From contig JARKIF010000116.1 in the NCBI GenBank assembly GCA_029378245.1, forward strand, positions 42,045 through 106,044: a DNA stretch of 64,000 nt. The letters are read 5' to 3'. This stretch comes from Roridomyces roridus (lineage: Eukaryota > Basidiomycota > Agaricomycetes > Agaricales > Mycenaceae). Position 1 is the stretch's first letter, and each line of letters opens with the position of its first letter. A program made the position numbers and the translations under genes. The notes beneath the pieces are model-generated. The model did not search any database, was not told the DNA's origin, and saw nothing but the letters and a program-made list of their open reading frames with translations. Below, one piece after another: positions 57,929-64,000 of this stretch.

Positions 57929-58478
57929 TGTCCAGTGCTTTCAGCTGGACTGCCACCAACATCTCATGGTGGACACGTTGCCTTTGGAACTCACGCAGCT
58001 CCTGAGCTAGGCGTTGTTCCGTCTCTCCCATAGCACGGCGTGCCAGCCATTGTGCAGCCTCTTTCTTCCTGAGACCGAACGGCACCCGTGTATGCTTAGG
58101 CGCTACCTCCTCTTTCAAGGATTGAGCCTCCGCGACATCGTCGCCCTTTTTCTTCTCACCATTTTTATCACTGGTTTGGGTTCCAGGGGCCTTTTTAAAA
58201 GCGCTCCAGCGCTTGTTCTCGTCATCCATGCGTCGATTCTTTAAGTTACGTTTCCGGTTCTGATTCTCCAAAATACGTATTTTTTGTGGCTTTTCTACTT
58301 CGCCTACAAGAAATTCTTGTATACTACGTTGTAGGCTAGTTTTTTCTACATAATTTACAGGTACACTATTTTGCACATTGTTCGTGCTGTCCGTATCCGC
58401 CTCTAGCGGCGTAAACTGTCCATGGATAATAGATACAGGAGGGCACACCGGTTCGGCCTTGACCGGGCGCCCTAGCAA
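57921..58478 (-). pseudogene. Element C pol N-terminal part, ending at the protease active site
   Basis: This is the -1 frame entered at the slippery site. It encodes about 180 codons of charged linker (Lys/Glu/Arg-rich) and then VQLKALDTG, the D-T-G-A active site of the retroviral-type aspartic protease (57932-57924). Directly after DTG the sequence is that of the RT block RELNEM read out of frame, so the remaining protease and RT N-terminus are deleted. Confidence 0.8.
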
Positions 58479-59386
58479 AAACCCTTCTCACGGAGGATCG
58501 TGGCCAACGCCTGCAGATCCTCCTGAGGTCTAGGCGGCGGCACCAGTGCCGTGGCCTTGGGGAATTTGGGCGGCGGCTGCTGTTGCGCCGGCGTCCAAAA
58601 CATTCCACCTCCCGCTCCCCAGCGAGAGTTGATGAGCTTCCCACGCTCAATGATGCCGTTGATCGTCATCAACCGGTTTTTCAATCCGGGGTAGGTCCCC
58701 GGGATCTCGACGCCACCAGCGTACAGCTGTTTGCGTACCTGGTCCGAGACCAGGATTTCCAGTGCTTGGCACAAAAAGGTGTCGTGCAGCACATTTCCGG
58801 GCGCGTAGCCCGCCTGCTCCGCGTTCAGCTCGAACGACTGGAGGAAGTCGGCCAGGGTGGACGTTCCCTGCCGAGTGTTCATCAGGCGCAACAGCGCCGT
58901 CTCCTTGACATTCTGATCCGCGAACGTCGACTCCAACTCCGTCATAAACTCCGCAAAGGAGGGACGGGGTTGATCAAGGCGAAAGTGTTTCGCCTTCCAA
59001 TTGCGTGACCAGTTTCCGGCCGGACACGCACTACTCTTCTCGTCGCCCAGCAACGAGAGCACGAAAAAGATTCGTCTATGATCCGAATCGAAATCGTGTT
59101 CATACGCCATGAGGTAAGTCGTGACGTTGTCGATCCAAGTTTCCCACTTGGATTTGTCGTTGCCGTCAAACGGCGGGGGCATCCGGGCCAGCGTCATCTT
59201 TGCTGGTGCCGGGCGTGGGGGGAGGGCCTGAAGTAACTCAGTCAGGCCATGCTGGGCGGGGATGGAGTCGGGTCGGGTAGGAAGAGGGCGAGGGGGAGAG
59301 CGGGTAGGAGGGCGGGATGGGTAAATTTGGGGGGAGTAGACAGCCTGAGGCTGGTCATAGTGGATGGGGCTGCCGTGATGGGACAT
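58472..59386 (-). CDS. Element C gag
   Basis: From the ATG at 59384-59386, 304 residues. The Pro-rich N-terminus (SRPPTRSPPRPLPTRP) is followed by a capsid-like domain (MPPPFDGNDKSKWETWIDNV, FVLSLLGDE, FAEFMTELESTFAD, LLRLMNTRQGTSTLADF). No CCHC zinc knuckle is present. The frame is open further upstream without an ATG. It ends AAG GGT TTT TGC TAG at the frameshift site. It looks intact and might be expressed. Confidence 0.85.
   Translation of the reverse strand: MSHHGSPIHYDQPQAVYSPQIYPSRPPTRSPPRPLPTRPDSIPAQHGLTELLQALPPRPAPAKMTLARMPPPFDGNDKSKWETWIDNVTTYLMAYEHDFDSDHRRIFFVLSLLGDEKSSACPAGNWSRNWKAKHFRLDQPRPSFAEFMTELESTFADQNVKETALLRLMNTRQGTSTLADFLQSFELNAEQAGYAPGNVLHDTFLCQALEILVSDQVRKQLYAGGVEIPGTYPGLKNRLMTINGIIERGKLINSRWGAGGGMFWTPAQQQPPPKFPKATALVPPPRPQEDLQALATILREKGFC
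58478..58484 (-). promoter_or_regulatory. Element C -1 frameshift site (G GGT TTT)
   Basis: The heptamer G_GGT_TTT is in register with gag (AAG GGT TTT TGC TAG) two codons before the stop at 58472-58474. A -1 slip reads TTT TTG CTA GGG and enters the pol frame. Confidence 0.75.
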
Positions 59387-59874
59387 GGCAGGGGTGGCGG
59401 TGTGGAAGGTGTGGTGGGTGGTGGCGGAAGCGGCCAAGAGTTGGTCCGCTACGGAACGGGCTTCACGGCTAGAGGTGCCGGAAGAGGAGGATGATGGTGC
59501 GCGAAACGCCGTCGCGGCTTGGGTAGGAGCGGCACGAAGCCGGTGGTGGGTTTCTCGGTCGGAACGCTTGCCGATAGAACAGACCCGGGCCTTCTACGAC
59601 TCTCCCGGTATCTGCGCGAGGGTACTCTCCGAAGATTGCCACCCGAACGCCAACGTCTGCTATTGTGCGGGGACGGACTCAACGTTTCCCGTAGCACAGC
59701 GACTGTCTATCAAAATAGTTCGACCAGAGATTGGCGCTTGTTTAACGTCGCGATTTAACGACGTGACGCTTGTGGTATGAGTGGATCTTCAATTACGAGA
59801 ATCCAAGTAGTGGGGGAGGGACGCCGAGGCGTATGGAAAGGATATGTCGGGGGGAGGTAAGAGCGGTATGAGGG

Positions 59875-59886
59875 TAGACTTTTATT
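59875..59886 (-). other. Element C self-primer binding site
   Basis: On the minus strand AATAAAAGTCTA starts 1 nt inside the 5' LTR and pairs exactly over 12 nt with TAGACTTTTATT in the LTR (59987-59976). Confidence 0.7.
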
Positions 59887-59887
59887 A

Positions 59888-60362
59888 TGTCACGACAAGA
59901 CTTGTTTCACGCGTCCAACAGCGGTAAGATGCTGTGGATTGGGTAGTGCGCTACTAAAGCTCGTAAAATGAACTGAATAAAAGTCTAGGAGAGGGTACAG
60001 AATACGACGACTAGCTACTGCTTTTATACTATGAGGAATAGATCTACGATGCTACACTAATTGTCCTGGCTTCCGACATGCACTATTGTCCTGCACCGTT
60101 GTCGTCTCCTATTGTCATGTCTACACCGTGTTCATCATAGAAGCCTGTCATGATCTGACAGTTCACTGATCGAAAACTCCTTCCCTCATCCACGCTGTCG
60201 TTCATAAATATGAAACTGTCCCACGTCTTTAAATAATGTCTTCCTCGGCTTCTTCCTCAATCCGATCGAGACGGGGTTCCCAGGACTTTAGCGCTGTACG
60301 GCGCCAATGCTTATCTGGTTTGTTTGGCGTTGTCACGTGCGCAAATAGATCAGCGCGTGACA
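59888..60362 (-). repeat. Element C 5' LTR
   Basis: It appears identical to the 3' LTR over 475 bp and is followed on plus by the duplication GTAGG. Confidence 0.95.
59976..60028 (-). promoter_or_regulatory. Element C promoter and presumed RNA 5' end
   Basis: On the minus strand TATAAAAG (60028-60021) precedes TAGACTTTTATT (59987-59976), complementary to the primer site, by about 41 nt. Confidence 0.6.
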
Positions 60363-60606
60363 GTAGGTGCAAGACTCCGGCTTGCAACCCCGCCTCCGGG
60401 TTCCCGTCTGGTCCCCAGATTTCCGTCAATAGCCCGCGAGTTGCGGCGCTCAGCGCTTCCGCGCGATCGAATATGTGGGCTTCGCGTGCCGTTTGATCCA
60501 ATCCTTGATAGTGGATGGCGTCCGTCGACTGGAACGCATCTCGGTTCGGTATACCCAGTGCAGTAGGGTCCATCGTTTCGTTCGGTCGAGTGTTCGAGTA
60601 AAGGGG

Positions 60607-60616
60607 AGACGAATCT
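60607..60616 (-). other. Element B self-primer binding site
   Basis: On the minus strand AGATTCGTCT starts 2 nt inside the 5' LTR and is exactly complementary over 10 nt to AGACGAATCT in the LTR (plus coordinates 60729-60738). Confidence 0.7.
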
Positions 60617-60618
60617 TT

Positions 60619-60981
60619 TGTCAGCACCTAGGGCTAAGTCGGGTTCTAGTCGGCAATGAACGAGGCGACCGAGCGAAGAGCAGCAGACGAGACTCAAGAG
60701 GTAGAGCAAGCCGTAGGGAGAATAGACTAGATTCGTCTACAGTACTGAGACTGTAGATGGGTATATATACTACATGATCGAATTAGGTACCAGGAGGTAG
60801 GGGGTAGGAGCAGGGGCGATCGAGACCGGTAGGGGTTTAAATGCAGGGGAGAGTGGAGTACCAAGCAGGGGTTGAGACAAGACCCGCCCGATCAATGATG
60901 ATCACTGATTAGGGTATTGATGGTTTGATGGTTGATCGGGTTACAACCCGTCGGGTTGTTGCCTGGGGTCATTTCATGACA
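60619..60981 (-). repeat. Element B 5' LTR
   Basis: This 363-bp copy ends with TTTCATGACA at 60981 on plus, followed by the duplication AACCT. It carries the promoter described above. Confidence 0.95.
60729..60770 (-). promoter_or_regulatory. Element B promoter and presumed RNA 5' end
   Basis: On the minus strand GTATATATAC (60770-60761) is the TATA box, and AGACGAATCT (60738-60729), complementary to the primer site, begins about 31 nt downstream of it, the expected start of transcription. Confidence 0.7.
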
Positions 60982-62107
60982 AACCTGCGCCTGGCACTGA
61001 TCCGTACATGGCTTACATGATGTATGAGACCGCCCAGGCGTTTAGGGACGCCGCTACGCAATTCAGAAACCCACCTGCTCAGAGGTCGGGACGGTCAAAC
61101 CTTCGGAATCCGGACCCATTCGATGGAGAAGATCCTTCAAAGCTGCGTATATTCTACACGCAGTGTTCTCTTCGTTTTGGAGAACAACCACACGACTTCG
61201 TCACGGACTCGAGCAAGATTATCTTCGTGATCTCATACCTCAAAGGTCGCGCGCTCTTGCACTTCACTCCGGTGATCGAGTCCCAGACACCTCCGGAATG
61301 GGACGACAATTGGGCTGCTTTCTCGCAGGAACTCTTCAACTGCTTCGGTCCGGTCGATCCGGTCGGAGACGCCCAGGAAGAGGTCCTCGATCTCCACATG
61401 GCCAACAACGAGACCATTATCGACTTCCATCTCAAATTCGACACTCTTCGGCCTTACCTCCCTTGGTCGGATGAGAACCTCAAGTTCATGTACTATCGTG
61501 CGCTGGCTCTTCGTCTTAAAGATGACCTCAAGACTGCGCGCTACCCCGACATGTACATTGGACTCCGCACTGAGGCTACTCGATTGGATTTCATCTACTG
61601 GAAGTTCGAGAAGGAGAGGAAGAAGCGGATGGGCGGTGGTGGAGGTTCTGGCTCCGGTTCCGGTAACGACAATCCGAAATCCGGCAACAACGCCAAGAAC
61701 ACCAACTCCGGTAACTCGTCTGGCAACTCCGGTTCCAGCAACTCCGGTAACTCCGGTAATTCGTCTGGTCAGCAAAACCGCAAGGGAAATCCTAGGAAGG
61801 ATCCAAAAACTCCCTCCGGTAACAACAACGCTGCCCAGACCAATCCGGCTCCCAACAAGAATCCGCCCCCGAAGAAGACCAAGCCCTATGAGAAGAATCT
61901 CACCCAGGGTGGTAAGCTGAAGCAGGAGGAACGGGATCGCCGTAAGGCGAACAATCTCTGCATGTACTGCGGAGAGGCAGGTCATCAGGCGTCCGATTGT
62001 CCCAAGCGGACTACTCCGGTCGCTGGCCATGGGTCTCAAACCACTCCGGCCCCTGCTGCTACAACTCCCGCTCCCGCAGCCCCTGCGTCGACAACCCCGG
62101 CCGCGCC

Positions 62108-62114
62108 AAAAAAT
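62108..62114 (+). promoter_or_regulatory. Element A -1 frameshift site (A AAA AAT)
   Basis: The heptamer A_AAA_AAT is in the correct register (CCA AAA AAT TAG) and immediately precedes the gag stop. A -1 slip reads AAA TTA GGC and enters the pol frame, which is open from 61997. This is the X_XXY_YYZ form known from retroelement gag-pol fusions; efficiency is unknown. Confidence 0.7.
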
Positions 62115-64000
62115 TAGGCCGCAGTCCGGACGCCTCAATCCCCAGTCCGGACTGCGTTGACGGCGGGGATCTTCCCGAGGTACAACTCAACGCTTCCTCT
62201 CTTTCATCTAATGCCCTTTACGTTTTACTTTTTCTATCTCTACTGCGCGCGGACTATGTATCTCTGGACGAGCGTGAACTAGGCGTAACCCTAGGCTCGT
62301 CCGATGTATCGAGGCAACTCGCCGAGGGATTCAACTCCCACATTAATGCGCTCGTGGACTCCGGTTCATCGCATTGTTTCGTCTCAGACAGGTTCTGTGA
62401 CGAAAAGGGTTATCTCCCTTATTCTGTACCTCCGGTCAAGGTGCGGTATTTGGATGGCTCGTCCTCGATCATTAACCGTCAGATCCGGCTGCTCATCCGG
62501 TTTCCTTCCGGCGACGTCCATTTAATGGAATTCTATGTCACCCGTCTTGATCCTCCCTGCGACATGGTCCTCGGATACAACTGGCTTCACCGCTACAATA
62601 CGTTGATTGACTGGAAGAATGCTAGTATCGCTTTCCGGACCACATCCAATGGGAATCTTGTGTCGACACCAACTCCGGTCGAGTCTCTCTCCTCCGGTTC
62701 TGGGACCCCAACTCCGGTCCCGACTCCGACATCGTCGCCATCGACCTCAGCTCCTTCAGAGCAACATTCCGAGGCCACCGAGCCTCATCCATTCATTACT
62801 CCACCAAAAATCTCTCTGGTCTCTGCTGCAGCTTACCGTTCTATCCTCAAGGACAAGGACGTCCAGCAGTTTACGATGCAGGCCCAACCAAAGGAAGAAG
62901 TTACTGCCAAGTTCGGTTCCCTAGAGGATCCGGACCTGTCTAAAATTCCTTCGGAGTACCATGACTTCGCTGACGTATTTTCAGAGCAGGAAGCGTACAA
63001 CCTTCCTCCTCACCGCGAATATGATCTCAAGATCGAAACCATCGACAGCAAAGTCCCTCCGGTCGGGCACGTCTACTCCCTTTCGCAATCCGAGCTCGCT
63101 GCACTCTGCGAGTTCATCGACAAGAATATTCGCTCCGGGTTTATTTACCCGTCCCGGTCGAATCATGGAGCTCCTATCCTTTTCGCCAAGAAGAAGGATG
63201 GTTCGCTCCGACTCTGTGTCGATTACAGAGGTCTCAACCGCATCACGAAGAAGGATCGTTATCCTCTTCCATTGATTGCTGACCTCTTGGATGCTCCGGG
63301 AAAGGCGCGTATCTATACCAAACTTGATCTTCGGCACGCTTACCATCTTCTCCGAGTTGCTGAGGACGATGAGTCCAAAACTGCATTTCGGACTCGCTAC
63401 GGCTCTTTCAACTTCAGAGTCGTACCGGAGGGTTTATCTAACGCTCCGGCGGCTTTTCAGTGCTTCCTGAATAGCCTGTTCGCGGACTTGCTTGACGTTT
63501 ACGTCGTTGTCTATTTGGATGACATTCTGGTTTACTCCGGAGACGAAACTCAGCACACAGCGCACGTACGGGAAGTACTCCGGCGCCTCCGGGCCTCCGG
63601 TTTGTACTGCAAACTCCCCAAATGCGAGTTCGGAGTAACAACGTGCGAGTACCTCGGCTATATTCTCTCTCCGGATGGATTCCGGATGGCCGAGGAGAAG
63701 ATTGCGGCGATAACGAATGGCCGGTCCCACGCAAAGTTAAGGACGTTCAGTCTTTCCTTGGCTTTTGCAACTTCTACCGTAGATTCATCTGGAATTACTC
63801 CGGTATCACGGTCGCCCTGACACGCCTCACGCGTAAGGGTTTGAAGTGGGACTGGACCTCCATCTGCCAAGACGCGTTTGAGACGCTCAAGAGGGCTTTC
63901 ACCGAAATCTCCGGTCTCCATCACTGGGTTCCCGGCCGTCAACTTACGGTCGAAACGGACGCTTCGGACTACGCTATCGCCTCCATCCTATCAATTCAAG
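62109..64000 (+). pseudogene. Element A pol (PR, RT, start of RNase H), frameshifted, partial
   Basis: After the -1 site the frame encodes an aspartic protease (ALVDSGSSHCFVS, active Asp near 62355), a Ser/Thr/Pro linker, then reverse transcriptase with LCVDYRGLNRIT, YTKLDLRHAYHL and the catalytic [11 protein letters not shown] (about 63510-63540). The frame ends at 63820, but the conserved continuation [23 protein letters not shown] is read in the next frame from 63718. That implies one missing base in AATGGCC (expected AATTGGCC) near 63717. RNase H begins with [15 protein letters not shown] at the window edge. One base loss thus separates RT from RNase H and integrase. Confidence 0.88.

Larger units (their letters stand above)
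54702..60362 (-). mobile_element. Ty3/gypsy chromodomain element C, nested in B gag
   Basis: LTRs of 475 bp at 54702-55176 and 59888-60362 appear identical by eye; the duplication is GTAGG (54697-54701 and 60363-60367). Read on the minus strand it has gag, a -1 slippery site, a protease that is cut off right after its active site, then RT, RNase H, integrase and chromodomain. The internal deletion makes it 5.66 kb and non-autonomous in protease and RT N-terminus. It is the youngest of the three nested elements by position and by LTR identity. Confidence 0.95.
53588..60573 (-). pseudogene. Element B gag, split by element C and by a stop
   Basis: The ATG is at 60571-60573. Codons run to 60368, then continue at 54701 after removing element C and one GTAGG duplication; the total, 440 codons, closes exactly. 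The capsid region (DFSGAAETVDGFLAGCYL, YMKGGSAAIWAENV) is followed by a TGA at 53903-53905 and then, in the same frame, a Thr/Asn-rich linker and the zinc knuckle CYGCGLKGHIRRNC. Gag coats the RNA. The stop separates capsid from the knuckle. Confidence 0.88.
49197..60981 (-). mobile_element. Ty3/gypsy chromodomain element B, nested in A gag
   Basis: LTRs at 49197-49559 (3' side of B) and 60619-60981 (5' side) flank an interior read on the minus strand. The duplication AACCT (49192-49196 and 60982-60986) and the restored gag frame of A prove the insertion site. Without the nested element C, B is about 6.1 kb. It encodes gag with a CCHC knuckle, protease, RT, RNase H, integrase and a C-terminal chromodomain, so it is a chromovirus-type element. 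Coding lesions include three TGA codons in the expected positions of arginine and at least one frameshift, so it is dead. Confidence 0.95.
48042..62117 (+). pseudogene. Element A gag, interrupted by element B
   Basis: Piece 1 (48042-49196, 385 codons) and piece 2 (60987-62117, 377 codons with stop) join in frame when 49197-60986 is removed. The N-terminal part is Pro/Gln/Arg-rich, then a Gly/Pro-rich tract (GGPPGPPGGYGGGGPPGG type, about residues 300-380) that holds the insertion. Piece 2 has the capsid-like region (NPDPFDGEDPSKLRIFYTQC), a Ser/Asn/Gly repeat and the zinc knuckle CMYCGEAGHQASDC (C-x2-C-x4-H-x4-C) near its end. Gag packages the element RNA. The slippery heptamer AAAAAAT sits directly before the TAG at 62115-62117. 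Confidence 0.9.
47439..64000 (+). mobile_element. Ty3/gypsy element A, outermost, runs off the right edge
   Basis: The element reads plus: 5' LTR (47439-48014, left border uncertain), self-primer site (48017-48026), gag in two pieces (48042-49196 and 60987-62117) separated by nested element B, then pol from the frameshift site at 62108-62114 to the window end. The 3' LTR is outside the window, so the target duplication cannot be read. The protein order gag-PR-RT-RNaseH with LTR type and primer site supports Ty3/gypsy. Confidence 0.9.

Noticed and set aside
33993..64000. Envelope gene in the LTR elements
   Set aside because: No open frame lies between integrase and the 3' LTR, and no signal peptide or transmembrane glycoprotein pattern is present.
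1..64000. CRISPR arrays, bacterial operons, Shine-Dalgarno sites
   Set aside because: The introns, transposon types and gene structures are fungal; none of these prokaryotic features is present.

Overview
The window looks like a gene-poor, transposon-rich stretch of a filamentous basidiomycete genome (Agaricomycetes). I infer this from two multi-exon KDZ-type transposases with 46-61 nt introns, an Agaricomycete-style F-box family, CACTA/hAT-like DNA elements and chromodomain Ty3/gypsy elements. No species can be named from sequence alone.

Layout. 0.6-5.7 kb: a KDZ relic, then an apparently intact KDZ transposase gene (1,123 codons in nine exons) with palindromic repeats on both sides. 6.5-7.3 kb: a small membrane protein. 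7.8-15.6 kb: one F-box gene of 527 codons, cut into pieces by a TIR element (with a hAT MITE nested inside it) and by a 5-kb CACTA-like element; removing each insert at its target duplication leaves one open frame. 15.9-25.6 kb, all on the minus strand: a shikimate/quinate dehydrogenase-like gene, an NmrA-like gene, a truncated F-box paralogue and a 1,027-residue orphan. 25.6-34 kb: no convincing intact gene, a broken dehalogenase fragment and scattered repeats.

34.0-40.5 kb: LTR element D (808-bp LTRs, 5-bp target duplication). It lacks gag-pol and carries a sense ORF plus a long antisense gene with introns; a solo LTR (E) is inserted in the antisense gene. 42.4-46.2 kb: a second, damaged KDZ transposase (minus). 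47.4-64 kb: three Ty3/gypsy elements nested in one another. Outer element A (plus strand, runs off the right edge) is interrupted in gag by B (minus), whose gag is interrupted by C (minus). Both insertions have 5-bp duplications and the host reading frame is restored when they are removed on paper.

Common themes. All four LTR elements have a TATA box about 30-40 nt upstream of a 10-12 nt stretch complementary to the sequence just inside the 5' LTR, as expected for Tf1/sushi-type self-primed reverse transcription. Elements A and C place a -1 slippery heptamer directly in front of the gag stop. LTR divergence by eye (C 0/475, D about 2/808, B about 4/363) agrees with the nesting order. Cellular functions are limited to the two oxidoreductase-like genes, the membrane protein, the F-box family and the orphan; no pathway links them.
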